Shown here in pieces: positions 1-11,980 of a stretch of DNA of 64,000 bases (position 1 is its first letter; every line of letters starts with the position of its first letter). The notes below the pieces were generated by a model that did no database searches, was not told where the DNA came from, and saw nothing but the letters and a program-made list of their open reading frames with translations. This DNA comes from Archilochus colubris. Taxonomy: Eukaryota; Chordata; Aves; Apodiformes; Trochilidae. The stretch is taken from assembly GCA_023079485.1 (NCBI GenBank), contig CM041083.1, forward strand, positions 65,839,196-65,903,195. The letters run 5' to 3'. Made by a program: the position numbers and the translations under genes.

Positions 1-159
1 TGGTTTTATTTACTTGGTTTTATTTAATTACCTGATTTTATTTAATTGATTTAATTATATTTAATTTATTTTATTTGATTTTTATTTGATTGATTTTATT
101 TGATTTATTCATAAATAAAAGCGTTTGGAGAGGGTGTGCACGTGATGCTGGCTTAAGGG

Positions 160-975
160 TGTCCTGGTTTGGGCCAGGATAAAGGTGATTTTCTGTCTTG
201 TACTTTTGCTTTTAGCTCAGTCTCTTGTAAGTAGTTGCACTTGCTGAAATTAACAGCGAGTTTCTCAGACAGTGTGTGCTTCTAGGACTGATAACACTTG
301 ATGTTTATAGTTACTGCTAGAGACTGGTGTGCAGAGCCAAGGACGCTGCTCAGCTCTGAGGAAAACATTTTACCATCCAGGAGGATACAGAGGTCCCACC
401 TGAGCCCTCCTTTGGGGAGGAACAGACAAGATAGATGCCAGAATTGACCAAACAGAGGATTCCATCCCATATACGTCACACTCAGTATAAATTTGAGGCA
501 TCACGAGGGCCGAGCCAGATCTTTTCCGGATTTCCAGGTTTCCAGACTTCTGGATTTCCTGCTTTCCTGCTTCCCTTCCTTCACCCGGCATCCTGGAAGG
601 ATCCCGTCCGTTCGTCTGCCTGTGCTCCTGATCCGTGCCAGCCCATATCTGTGTGTTCCTGCCTCCAGTTCCCGACTGCTGCCGACTCCAGGAGTCCAGC
701 CTGGACTTTCCCAGGGCTGCCCTGCAGCCTCGGGGGTGACGTGAGAGTTATTGGGGGAGAGGGGGGAGGAATGTGGTTTCCATTTTCCTGTATATTTGTA
801 TAGATTTAGTAATTTTACCTATTTATCATTACTGTTCATTAAAGTTGTGTAGTTTAGTTTCCAACCCATCAGTCTCTCTCCCTTATTCTCTCTCCTTTCT
901 TCATCGAGGGGAGAGACATTAATAGAGAGCGTCTGGTATTCGGTTTAATTGCCGGGCCAGTGTTAAACCCTGACA
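160..975 (+). mobile_element. Solo LTR of an endogenous retrovirus, copy 1
   Basis: An 816-bp block that is nearly identical to 13994-14810. It begins TGTCCTGGTTT and ends AAACCCTGACA, so it has the TG...CA ends and short imperfect terminal inverted repeat of a retroviral LTR. An ATTAAA polyadenylation signal lies at 838-843. No gag, pol or env reading frame adjoins it. The bases on either side do not form an obvious target-site duplication. The family start resembles LTRs common in passerine genomes; I cannot name the family without a repeat library. Confidence 0.75.
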
Positions 976-1200
976 GTTAGGTAATTGTTGCTAAATGCTT
1001 TGTAGCCAATCAAGTTAAAACGTCTGTAACGAGATGTAGAAATCACCAATCAGCAATAGGTATACGTGGCATTAGCTCTTAGATTAGTGTATAAATATTG
1101 CCTTCTGAGTCAATAAAGTTGGACATTTGTTTGCATCAAACAAGTCCCCATCTCGCATCTGTTTGCATCAAACACCCACTGCGACATTGAAGCTGAAAAA
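976..1200 (+). mobile_element. Possible second LTR (U3/R-like) abutting copy 1
   Basis: This stretch has the order expected of a compact retroviral promoter: CCAAT boxes at 1006-1010 and near 1048, a TATA-like TATAAAT at 1090-1096, and AATAAA at 1112-1117. A short direct repeat containing TTTGCATCAAACA follows. It is unrelated to the 160-975 LTR and may be a different, nested or adjacent ERV. Boundaries are uncertain. Confidence 0.4.
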
Positions 1201-1960
1201 GGCCAAACAAAACTGTTTAGAGACAGAGTTTGAGTCTTTAAACAGCAAAGGTATTTATTTTTGGATCCGGGGAACCCCCCAGCTAGCGCTGGACAAAGAG
1301 TTCCAAGGGTTAAGGGAAAGGGTTAGGATATTTATACAGTAAAAGGGTAGGTTACATCATCCTTACATACATATTCATAACAGGTGGAGTCTGGGCGGAG
1401 TTGTCTTTTTGGGGACGTGTTCAGGGGTCTTTGGGGGTCTTCAGATGAAGTAACGAAGTCTTCCTCAGGGTTGAACTTTTTACCTTTCTTGCTCTTGATG
1501 ACTTCATCCCCTTGTTATAGAGGATAATTGGACCCTTATCTGCTTCCCCTTATCTGCTAGTTCTGGCAGCCTCATCCTGCCTTTCGTGCCGGTGTTTGCA
1601 CTCCCCCAGTGCCCAGCTGTCTCAGTGGTGCCAGGACTTACACTTCTAATTATCTCCAAGACAGAAGTTAATCCCGTTAGGGTCTTGACATGTCTCATCT
1701 GCTTTTGGTCACTTCTTTCTTAGTTTATCCCTGAATTCTACTGGTTATGAACACAAATTCATTAACATATATTACAAGTTCTAATTCTACATAAAGTAAA
1801 TTCACACAAACAGTTTGGCCTGATCCACTCTCTTCTTCAACATTAACCCTCACATGGAACCCTACCCACAGCACCACCAACAATCGGCCTACGGGTTTCC
1901 GTTTGACCACCAGCCTTGAAGATACAAGCCCTAAGCGGCCATCTGCCCGGATCGCTGAAT
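1200..1960. other. Repeat-derived intergenic sequence, ERV-like remnant
   Basis: No gene is recognisable. About 1390-1510 has a diverged inverted counterpart at 13905-13990; both contain CTTCCTCAGG next to a TTTTTACCTTT motif and a GACTTCAT motif. It is therefore a dispersed repeat, probably ERV-related given the LTRs beside both copies. The remainder is AT-rich with no reading frame worth calling. Confidence 0.35.
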
Positions 1961-1964
1961 AGGG

Positions 1965-2622
1965 TCCCGTGGCCAAGAAGGCCAATGGCATCCTGGGGTG
2001 CATTAGAAAGGGGGTGGTTAGTAGGTCAAGAGAGGTTCTCCTCCCCCTCTATTCTGCATTGGTGAGGCTGCACCTGGAGTATTGTGTCCAGTTCTGGGCC
2101 CCTCAGTTCAAGAAGGACAGGGAAGTGCTTGAAAGAGTCCAGTGCAGAGCTACTAAGATGATTAAGTAGCAGCGTGCTGTGTAGATTTAAAGTAAAATTG
2201 AGGGCAACCAGGCTGGTGAAGGGATCCAGCACAGATCCTATGAGGAGAGGCTGAGGGAGCTGGGGGTGTTGAGGCTGGAGAAGAGGAGGCTCAGGGGAGA
2301 CCTCATCACTCTCTCCAACTCCCTGAAAGGAGGTTGGAGCCAGGGGGGGGTTGGGCTCTTTTCCCAGGCAACTCTCAGCAAGACAAGAGGGCAGGGTCTC
2401 AAGTTGTGCCAGGGGAGGTTTAGGTTGGAGATGAGAAAGAATTTCTTTCTGGAGAGGGTGATCAGGCATTGGAATGGGCTGCCCAGGGAAGGAGTGGATT
2501 CTCCGTGTCTGGAGATATTTAAAAAGAGCCTGGATGTGGCACTGAGTGCCATGGTTCAAGGGTTGGACTCGATGATCTCTGAGGTCTCTTTCAACCCAGC
2601 CCACAATTCTATGATTCTATGA
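1965..2622 (+). mobile_element. CR1 LINE, 3' end of ORF2 and 3' tail
   Basis: Translation in shifting frames gives the familiar C-terminal CR1 ORF2 segment, including the motifs [40 protein letters not shown] and NGLPREGV, broken by frameshifts and a stop near 2168. It ends in a tandem ATTCTATGAT tail at about 2608-2622, the usual CR1 3' terminus. This is a 5'-truncated, inactive copy. Confidence 0.9.
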
Positions 2623-3048
2623 TTAAGGGAGTGGAACATCTCCCTTCTGAGGAAAGGCTGAGGGAGCTGGGTCTCTTTAGTTTGGAGAAAAGGAGACTGA
2701 GGGGTGACCTCATCAATGTGTTCAAACATGTAAGGGGTGAGTGTCAGGGAGATGGAGTTAGGCTCTTCTCAGTGGTGACCAGTGATAGGACAAGGGGTAA
2801 TGGGTGTAAATTGGAGCACAGGAGGTTCAAGTTGAATATCCAGAGGAATTGTTTTCCTGTAAGGGTGACAGAGCCCTGGAACAGGCTGCCCAGGGGGGTC
2901 GTGGAGTCTCTTCACTGGAGACATTCCAAACCCGCCTGGACACGTTCCTGTGCGAAGTGCTCTAGGTGGCCATGCTCTGGCAGGGGGGGTTGGACTAGAT
3001 GAGCTTTCGAGGTCCCTTCCAACCCCAAGGATTCTATGATTCTATGAT
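2620..3048 (+). mobile_element. Second CR1-like fragment, head-to-tail with the first
   Basis: A 127-aa frame at 2619-3002 carries [37 protein letters not shown] and [11 protein letters not shown], a diverged homolog of the CR1 ORF2 C-terminus and clearly a different subfamily from the preceding copy. The element ends with GAGCTTTCGAGGTCCC followed by the ATTCTATGAT tail at 3030-3048. Confidence 0.8.
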
Positions 3049-4205
3049 GGAGAAAAGGGAGGAAAAAAGGGAGAAGAAGGGAGGGGGAGGAAGAAGGGAA
3101 AAAGGGACAAAAAGGAGAGGAAAAAAGGAAGAAAAAAGGGAGAAGGAGAGAGGGGGAAGGGAGGGGGAGAGAGGGAAAAAAAGGGGTAAAAAAGAGAGGA
3201 GAAAAGGGGATGGGAAAAAGGGAGGAGAAAAGGGAGAAAAAGGGGGGGGAAGGGAGAAGAAAAGGGAGGGAAAAAGGGAATAAAAAGTGAGGAAAAAAGG
3301 GAGAAAAAAGGGAAAAGAAGGGAAGGGGGAGAAGAAGAAAAAGGATAAAAAATGGAGGAAAAAAGGAAGAAAAAAAGGGGCAAGAAAAGGAGAAAAAAAG
3401 GAGAAGAAGGGAGGGGAAAGTGGGGGGAAGAAGGAAAAAAGGGATTAAAAAGAGGAAAAAGGGAGAAAAAGAGGATGGAAAAAAGGGAGAAAAGGGAGAA
3501 GAAGGGAGGGGAGAAGGGAAAAAAGGGATAAAGAGGGGAAAAGGATAAAAAGGGGTTGGGGAAAAGAGAAGAAAAGGGAGGAAAAAAGGGAGAAGAAAAG
3601 GAGGGAGGAGGAGGGGGGAAAGAAGGAAAAAGGGTAAAAAAGAGGGAAAAAAGGATAAAAAGGGGATGGAGAAAAGGGAGGAAAAAAAGGGAGAAAAAAA
3701 GGGAGGAAAAAAGGGAGAAGAAGGGAGGGGGAAGGGGGGGAGAGGGAAAAAAAGGGTAAAAAAGAGAGGAGAAAAGGGATAGAAAGGGGATGGGGAAAAG
3801 GGAGAAGAAAAGAGGGGAGAAAAAGGGGAGAAAAAAGGAAAAAAAGAAGGGAGAAAAATGAGGAAAAGGAAAGGGATAAAAAAAGGGAAAACAGTGGTGG
3901 AAAAAGGAGGAAGGACAAAAAAGGGAGGAAAAAAAGGGAAAACGGGGAAGGACGAAAAAAAGACAAAAAAGGGGCAAAAACAGGGAAAAAGGGGCAAGAT
4001 AAAAGGTAAAAAGAGGGGGAAAGAAGGGGGGAAAAGGGAGAAAAAAAAAGAGAAAAAAGGGAAAACAAAGGGAGAAAGAAACAAAGGGGAAAAAAGGGAG
4101 AGGGAGGAAAAGACCAAAAAAAGGGGGGGAAAAAGCGTCAAGAGGAAGCAGAGCAAAAAAATGCAAAAAAAGGGAGGAAAAAGGAGGCAAAAAGGAGGCA
4201 GATTT
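3045..4205 (+). repeat. Polypurine minisatellite (GGGAAAAAAGGGAGAAG-like)
   Basis: About 1.15 kb of almost pure A and G on the + strand, made of variable units such as GGGAGAAAAAGGGA and GGGAGGAAAAAAGGG. It starts directly after a CR1 tail. A second copy of the same CR1 3' end (from GAGCTTTCGAGG to the ATTCTATGAT tail) follows at 4210-4258. Both strands show long open frames (for example 2912-4156 on the - strand) only because the tract lacks stop codons; they are low-complexity and not genes. Confidence 0.95.
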
Positions 4206-4260
4206 CTAGATGAGCTTTCGAGGTCCCTTCCAACCCCAAGGATTCTAGGATTCTATGATA
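4206..4260 (+). mobile_element. CR1 3'-end fragment bracketing the polypurine tract
   Basis: This segment of about 50 bp repeats 2997-3048 almost exactly, including the ATTCTATGAT tail, and sits at the far side of the polypurine tract. The pair forms a direct repeat around the tract. Confidence 0.8.
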
Positions 4261-5182
4261 CCAAGCTGAGTCCATCAGATCTGGGAGGGTTTGGGAATGG
4301 CTGTCCCTGTTTCTATGTCTTATCTCTTGTCAATATGTCGGTCTATTATCAGGAGGCATAGATGCAGGTGTCAGAATTCCAGCACAAGTGTGGCCTCCAC
4401 TCCAGCTTTGCCAGTGGCTTTTCCTGCTGTCCCTTGGCCAGTAGTGGCCCAGGTCCCTGTTCTGTGCTGCTTCCCCCTCCTGACCCAGGGGGACAGGGAG
4501 TGGGGCTTTGGGATCAGTTCCCCCCAGGTTGTCCCTGTGGTCAGGCAGTGAGGAAAGGCAGCTGAGCCCTGTGCTACTGAAGGCACAGCAAAGATGGAGC
4601 ATGTGGGAGAGAGCTCTGATGAAGATGAGAGAGCAAATCCTGTCCAAAGGGTGAAGAGAGAGGTTTCTGTAAAAGCTTGAGCAGCAAGTCCTTGTGAGGC
4701 CGCTCTTCCCTCATCACAAGAGGAGGAATTGGAGTCAGAGAAACTCAATCCTTTTTCCTGAAGGACTTGTGAAATGTGTGAAAGGACTTTGGCTGGCGTG
4801 AAGGGGAGACACTTGTCACCTGCTTGCTTTGGTGTTGGGATGATGGTGCAATCTCCTGAAATGATAGAGAAGGCAGAGAGTTGGGAAAGCTGGCCAGAGG
4901 TGGAGGCACTGGCCAAGTGGAGCACTATGGAAGAAGGTACTGAGAGAGCTGGCTGTTGGAAAGGTGATTTATGGTGCCTGTGCGTGTCAGACTTGGGTGT
5001 GGATGTTCCAGTACCTGCCTGAACACACCTGGCCCGGCTGCCGGGTGACAATGGGACCTTTGTTAGGTCATTGGTGACACCCCTGGACCCCAGGTCCCTT
5101 CCTAGTGCCGGGGTGACCCTGGCTCAGTGTCCAAGAGGACAGTGATCAGACAGGAGCAGAGAGCTGACTGGAGCCCTGAGCC
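4261..5182. other. Upstream region of the MROH-like gene
   Basis: No convincing exon, RNA or repeat is visible. Several short frames exist on both strands but lack splice context or family similarity. Untranslated exons and the promoter of the MROH-like gene should lie here. I see no clear TATA box or CpG island. Confidence 0.4.
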
Positions 5183-8100
5183 ATGTCTGGTGTTGGATCT
5201 TGCGAGAGCCGCTGTGGTCCCCAAGAGGACCATGGCAATTCCCGGAGGCCGCTCAGTCTCCCAGAGAGGTGAGAGCCAGGGGCTGGGATCATGAATGTGA
5301 GGGATCAAATGTGAGGGATCATGAAAGGCCTCTGTGGTTTGTCCATCGGGAGCTTCTGCCCAGCCCCGGAGGGCTCTGAATCTCCACAGGCTGCCCAGGA
5401 GCCTCCATCCCTGGGAGATTCCCTCCATCCCAGCCCTCTCCCTGCCCCACGCAGCCCCCGTGGCCCCACGGGCTCTCCCTGCAGGTTGTGCAGCCTTGGG
5501 GCCAGCAGCTCTGCCACCCCCATGCCCAACCCTCATGGCCTCCCCTCCTTCCCCAGGTCTGAGCGGAGGTCTCTGAGCCAGGCCCGGCTGGCCTGGGTAG
5601 AGGATGAGGTGGGAGAGAGCAGTCTCCCCTTCCCAAAGAGGATGGTCCAGCTGCTGGTGACAGGTCAGTGAGGTTCCTTTGGCTGCTTTGCTGTCCTCCT
5701 GCATGGCAGTGGCTGCTGGGCACATCCCCGGCCTGATCCCTGCCAGTCCCAGTCCCCTCTTTGGGTCCCCCTGCCCAGGGCTGGCTCTGTCCTCGGGAGC
5801 TGGCATGGGGCTGAGTGCTGGGTAGGGCCCTTCAGTTCCTCCTGCCAGCACCTTCAGCTCCCCCTCCTCCCTTGCTTTCTTAGATTCCAATCCTGATGCC
5901 ACCAGGCTTTGGTATTCAGCTGAAAAGGGCCAGGAGAGGAGTGCGGATGCTGAGGAAGAGTTAGGAGAGGTACCTACAGAGACTGTCACCTGCCTTGTGC
6001 CTGCTCCAGCATCTTATGCTGGAGTTATGCTCCCCATAACCTCCTCTTGTTGCAGGAGAAGGAAAAGGACTGTCTGAGAGTTCTGACAGCCAACCTTTGC
6101 CCCTCCAGCCTCAGGAATCTGCAGGATGTCTCACAGGTCTGGCATTTTCAGAGCAGGTCACAGTTTCCCCCGTGCAAACCCCCCAGGGAGGTTTCTCCCC
6201 CAAAGCCCTCTGCACCCCGAGGGGTACAGAGGCATAGAAAGGAGCAGAAAGGAGTGGGAAGGGGCTCTGGCCACCTCCTGGCCATGGCAGATGGGTGTGG
6301 GGATTCTTCCCTGAGGCTGCTGGCAGGGACCCCTCCCTGTGTGTGGCATCTGAGGGGATGGTTGCAGCCCAGTGGCAGCACCATCCTCCCCTCTGTTCCC
6401 TCCAGGCAGAAACACTCTTGAGGTGCATCCACGGAAAGGTGGAGAAGGTGTGCACAGAACCAGGGCAGTTCCTCCTGAGATCGGTGCTTGGGCTGCTGAG
6501 CGAGTGCTGCCCCGAGGAAACAGTGAGGAGCCTGTTGAGGATCAGTCCCTCCTGTGACAAGTATGAGCCCCAAGAGCCCTGGGGACTTGCTGCATAGCCC
6601 AGGCACAGCACAGTGGCCAAGGCAGCCCTGCTAACAGAGGGTTCTGGCTTGCAGCCCTGCGCTGGCCATGTGGGAGATGCTGCTGTCCCTGCCCAGCACT
6701 TCGGAGACAATCCTTGACAGGCTGCTCAGCGTGATCCAGGGCTGGAAACCAACCTGTGCTATCCCATCTGTGAGTGACCAGAGCAGGCCTTGCTCACCTT
6801 CAGGGCTGTTCATGGCTCCCCAGGAAAAGAGACACAGCCCCTCCTGCCTGCCCCCAACAGCCCCCTCCTCCAGGCCTTGTGGACACAGCCCCTGGGGGCC
6901 AGCAGGGACCTGCCCTGCACCAACCCCCTTGGGCCAGCTCCCCAAGGACAAATATGCCCCAGCAGCTTCCTTGCCCTGAGAGCTGTCCCTGTGTCTTTCT
7001 GCAGGCAAGCCAGGTCCTCTACAGGCTCAGCCAGCGGCCCCGCGGCCAGAGGATCCTGGAAGGGCTCTTCCCCAGGCTCCTCATGACCCTGATCTACAAA
7101 CTTTCCCTGGCTGCAGTGATGCTGAAGCAGGAGCAGCCTGGGGCTGATCGACCTGGCTCTTTGGGGTGCGCCAACCCCTTCCCCTGCCATTCCTTCCCCT
7201 GGGCCCTGGGCCTGGGCCCCTGCTCTGTCTGTAACCGGACCTTGCTCTGCACACAGGCTGGCAGTGGAGGGCATCAAAGTTCTGCTGCACGCTGCTGGCT
7301 GTGAAGGCCACGTCCAGAACATCCAGAAGGAGGGAGGCTGGGACATGATGCTGCGAGCGGAGACCCTGGACAGAGGAGTCAAATTGCTGGCCAGGTGAGA
7401 GCCCTTTGTAGCCAGCAGTGCCTCGGCAGCCCCATCCCCAGGGGCAGAGAAGTCCCCAGGCACCCAGGCCCCGGGCTGCAGCCGCAGAGCTGGCCAGGGA
7501 GCGATCCGAGTGGCAAGGGGTGCTCCTTGCCTGGGGAGACACCAGGGTGCTGTCAGCAAGTGGTGTGGAGGCTGGGGCTGGGGGCAAAGGTGTGTCCTGG
7601 CCTGGCTGGGCTGGGCAGGGCAATCCCAGCAAGGCTTTGCCTGCCCTGCTCACTGCCAACACTGCTTTTCTTGCCCTGTCCTGCCCAGGGAGATGAGGAA
7701 GAGCCCGGCTGAGCAGCAACGCCTCCTGTTCCAGCACACGAAGCAGATCGTTGCTCAGAGGAGGGAATGGCAGACCAACTATGCCATGACTTTCTATACT
7801 GAGGTAAGCCTGGTGGGAAGCAGTGCCTCTGCCAGATGCTGCTGAAGCCGTCCCTCTGGCACAGGCGGCTGCTGCCGGGTGGGATGACAGTCCCTGGAGC
7901 TGGGACAGAGGGCTCTGCTGCCTGGCAAGTCAGTCCCTGGGGCCTCCATCCAGCCCTTCCTGCTGGGGCAGTGCTCAGCACCCCCAGGTGTCCACAGGCA
8001 GGGCTGCCCCCCGGAGGGGCTGTGTCAGCCCCGAGCTGGCAGTGGTAACCGGGAGCTGCAGAGTGCCAGGGTCCTGCAGCTCTGCCCGTCTCTCACCGCT

Positions 8101-11010
8101 CTTGTTCTTTCAGCTGCTGGGCTGCCAGGGCCTCAAAAAGGACTGGAGTGACCTGCGCCTCCTCCACGCCTACCTGAAGCATGACAGGCAGTCAATCCGT
8201 CTGCGGGCACTCGAGGGCTTGGTGGCACTCGCAGGAGATCCGCAGATGGTGAGCGAGGCAGAGTCAGGCGGAGCCGCCTTGGCAGCCTGGGGCTGGGGTA
8301 ACGCGCTGGCTTGGGGCTGGCTGAGAGGAAGGAGGTGGCTGTCAGCAGAGAGAGGGGGGGCTGAGCAGGGGCCACAGAGCCTTTGCTGTCCTGCTCTCTC
8401 CTTCATCCCCATCGGCACGCACAGCGCCTGCTGGGAAGCCGGGGGGGAGGCTGGTGCTCAGCACACGGGGTGTCTGTGCCAGGCTGCTCCTCCACTGCTC
8501 CACTCACAGGGAAATTCTCTGTTTCCTCCAGGCAAGAGAAATGCAGGAGAGATCTCTGCTGGATGGGATCCTGAACTGCCTGAAGGATCCGTCCGCAGAC
8601 ATCAGGATGGAGGCCTTGCTCTTCTTCCAGACCATGATGGGTCAGCTGAAGAGGAGAGAGGCCAGCCCCATCGCTCTGCTGCTGGCACAGAAGCTCCCAC
8701 CGCTCTTTGGCAATGTAAGGCTGACCTGGGATGGGACCTGACCCCGCAGAGGGGCAAGGGACAAGGAGAGCTGCCCTCCAGCCCAGCCCCACGGGCAGCA
8801 CTTGGGCAGGGCTGCTGCCCTCCTCACGGCCCTGGGCTCTGCTGGGAGGGCTGCTGGGCTCTGCACCCAGCATGGCTTCTCCTTGGCCTCAGCCTCTAGA
8901 TAGGTGCCCCGAGCCCAGCAACCCCAGAGCACACTGACCACGTCAGTGCTTTTGGTCACCGTGGCTGGGGAGAGGCTGCTGTGCAGTCACACTGTCTTCT
9001 TTCTTTCCTCCCAGGAATCCAGCCAGGTGCAAGTGCTCTCCCTCAGCCTCTTTGGGGACACGCTGAAGGCTGTGGTGAGCAGAGACAAGGCAGAGATGAA
9101 GGAGGTGACACGCAGTGTCATGGTCTCGCTCTTCCTGCACATGTATGCTGAGAGCAGGAGTGTGGCTGAGGTAGAGAGCTGAAAGCTGAGCACCTGCTTT
9201 GCCCTTCCTTCCCTCTGCCCCAGCCCTGGCAGCAGCAGCTCAGCAGCTCTTGCCCATTTCTCTTGTGCTGGCTGTGAGAGTGCCATAGCTGAGGTGGTGG
9301 CTGCCCCGTGTCCCTGCCTCGGGCATTGAAGCCCGGGCATTCAGGCTCTGTCCCCAGCTGCCTCTTCCCAGAAGGAGCTGGGGACAGCTGGCAGCCTTGC
9401 CAAGAGGAGGGGGACAACAGGTCTCCTGCTCTGAGCTGTGGTGCCAGCTCCCACCTGCTGCTGTTTTGCAGGCCTCTGGCAGAACCCTCCTCATCTGTGC
9501 CAAGTTCCTGGGCTGGAGGAAGCTGAAGAGGGTGATCAAGAAGGGGAAGACCTGGCTGATTGGAGAGACTCTGGTGAGGACAAGCCCCAGGTGCCTGGGC
9601 TGGACAGGGGATGCTCCATGTGCCCAGGGTGTGGATGTGCAGCTGTTCCTGGCTGTCCCTGCTCCAGAGCAGAATGCAGAGCTTGGAGCTCAGTCCCCCT
9701 TCCTTCCCCTTTCCCTAAGGCACAGCCAGGGCTGCTTCTGCAGGACCCTCTGCCCCCAGCCCCTGGGTGCTGCAGGAGCCCCCGGCCCACCTGGGCCCTG
9801 GCAGCAGCACGGAGGGGTCACAGTACCCCCAGACCCCCTCTGCCTGTGGCTCTGGCTGCACCTCAGCCCCCTGGGGCTCCTGGCTGGCAGAAAGGAATGG
9901 GCTGGGGGGGAAGGGGTGGGCTGGGCAGAGGGACTGCTCTGGCAGACAGGGAAGGGTCTGTGCCAGCCCCATGACGTGACCTCGGGCACTCTCCAGGTGA
10001 AGCAGGACAGGAGCAGCGTGGAAGACAACATGCGCTTCAGCCTGCACTACCTGTGGGGCTCTCAGGCCAGCGTGAGATTGGAGGCCATCAGGTTCATAGG
10101 TGAGCCACAGCCCCCAGGAACCCTCTTCTGGCAGCACAGCCCCAGCCCCTGGTGCTGCCCTGGCACCAGGAGCAGCTCTGTGGCTGTCCCGGGCAGGGCC
10201 CTGGCCTCCTGCTGCCCCCTCTGCCCTGCCCTGCCCTGCCCAGGCTTGGTGGCCTTGGTGGCCTTGGTGGCCACCCAGCTCAGTGTCAGCAGTGCCCTGG
10301 GGGACTTGCCCAGGGCCATCCCTGTGCAGTGCTGGGCAGGAGGGCGTGTGGCTGAGCTGGCCGGGCTGGGGGCTGTGCTGCTGCAGAGCTGGGGAGGGGG
10401 AGGTCTGACGGGAGCTCTGTGCACAGGGACTGCTGCGCAGCGCCTGGGGAGGAAGGGATCCAAACAGACGCTGGAGGTTGTGTGGAATGGTGAGTAGGGT
10501 CAGAGGGGTGCTGGTGGGGCAGGGGAGAGAGCCTGGGCAGGGTGCTGCCATTCCTGGCTCCGCTGCTGCAGAGAAAGGAGGGAGGGAGAAGCTGTGACTG
10601 TCCCATCCCTGGAAGTGTTCATGGCCAGGCTGGGGGTGGCTTGGAGCTCCCCGGCCCAGTGGGAGGTGTCCCTGCTGGAGGTGGGGGCTTGGGACTAGGA
10701 GATCCTTAAGAAGGTCCCTTCCAGCCCAACCCAGTCTGGGAGCCTGGGATTCCTGAGCAGCAGCTTCCAGCTGCTCCCTTGGTCCCAGGGTCAGGTAAAG
10801 AGAGGGATGGGGCTTGCACAGAAGGGGCTGTGCAGACAGCAGGGTTTCACCACTGCTCGCTTCCTTTCTGTTGCAGCCCTCCATAGCTTGGAATATGACC
10901 CTGATCCCTCAGTCAGCTCCTTAGCAGGTCAGACCCTGCACATCCTGCAGAGTGTGAGGGAGCTGCAGAGCCAGAGATGGTCCTTCCGGAGGCTCTGCTT
11001 CTGGCGCTGA
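5183..11010 (+). CDS. Maestro HEAT-like repeat family (MROH-like) protein, 16 exons
   Basis: Sixteen exons join in one frame to about 639 aa: 5183-5268, 5557-5663, 5884-5969, 6056-6136, 6406-6560, 6655-6769, 7005-7165, 7257-7394, 7689-7803, 8114-8248, 8532-8714, 9015-9170, 9472-9573, 9997-10099, 10427-10489 and 10877-11010 (stop TGA). Every junction is GT/AG and phase-matched. The product is a chain of amphipathic helix pairs, e.g. LLHAYLKHDRQSIRLRALEG and GILNCLKDPSADIRMEALLF, typical of HEAT repeats. Wording such as LSVIQGWKP, KIWLIGE-like and VVSRDKAEMKEVTRSVM matches the MROH family, which is greatly expanded in birds. Function is poorly known; HEAT arrays act as protein-binding scaffolds. 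I see no signal peptide or membrane segment. The first exon is weaker than the rest: it rests on an ATG, a good donor and matching phase. The exact MROH subfamily cannot be assigned from sequence alone. Confidence 0.8.
10240..10274 (+). repeat. Short tandem repeat in MROH-like intron 14
   Basis: Three consecutive copies of a 9-bp CTTGGTGGC unit lie inside the intron between 10099 and 10427. Confidence 0.8.
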
Positions 11011-11980
11011 TGAGATGGGGCAAGGACAATCTTGCTGCCCCCACCTTCCTGACGGTACTTTCACCACCGCCCCGTCACGGCTGCTGTTCCCCAGACCCTC
11101 ACGTGTGCCCCACTGTCCCTGTCCAAACGAGTGCCCCCAGAACTCTCCTGTCCCCTGGCTCTCCCAGTTAAACCTCCCTAATGTCATCCCAGCAGGAGGC
11201 AGTGGCTGTGCTGGGGCGAAGGTCCTGGTGGGAAGATGGCGTTGAGAAATTGTCCCTGTCCTAAGGGCTCCTGGTGCAGATGGCAGCGTGTGACCAGAGA
11301 TGGAAGCAGCAGCCATGATGTCCTTTGCACAGGCAGCACCCCGAGCCTGCAGAGCACACGGCATCTGTCCTGCTACCTGCACATCAGCTGAGCCCTGTGA
11401 GTGCCCTGGCCCCAGCTTGTTGGACACCCAGGTTACACTTCTGGAGGGTGGTGATGCCAGGAGGCAGAGGGCAGAAGGGAGTCAGGGTTTACCTCAGCAA
11501 AAAGCTCTTTTAAACCCCAGCACTGCTTTGTCTTCAGGGCTGTGTTTGGCAGCTGCAGGAACAAGGCAGAGTGGAAAATGGAGGGTGTTTCACCTGAAAT
11601 GATGAGCCTCGTCACCACGCACAGCTACACCAGGGCAGTCCTGGTCACAGCTGAGGATGATGATGAGGATGATGAACGTTTGCTCCTCGCAGCAGTCCTG
11701 CTCAGTGTCCTGGGCATCATCAGCTGGTGCCGAGTTCTTCCAGCCCACCTACAGGTGAGGAATTGCATCAGCAGCCGGAGACTCCCAACTGATTCCAACT
11801 CTCCCAAGCTGTGAGAAGCAGCTGCTGCATTCCTCTTCTGTCACTTCCAGGAGGTCACCAGGGTGTCTGCAGAGTTTGTGGCCTCCCCCACAGAGACCTG
11901 GAGCAGCTGGATTCACACACCCAAACAAGACACCCTGTTGGAGGCTGTCTGGCAAGGGATTCATCACCAGCTCAGGTCAT
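11011..11980. other. 3' flank of the MROH-like gene
   Basis: No second gene is recognisable. The first kilobase after the stop probably holds the 3' UTR, but no AATAAA is present close to the stop. A frame at 11542-11814 (acidic DDDEDDER stretch then a hydrophobic run) has no splice or family support, and I leave it uncalled. Confidence 0.4.

Noticed and set aside
2912..4190. Very long Phe/Pro/Ser-rich frames on the minus strand (414 and 382 aa)
   Set aside because: They lie in the polypurine minisatellite, which lacks stop codons by composition. Three overlapping frames are open at once, with no domain and no splice context.
11542..11814. 90-aa frame with acidic stretch and hydrophobic segment behind the MROH gene
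   Set aside because: No family similarity, no splice sites in phase and no conservation evidence.
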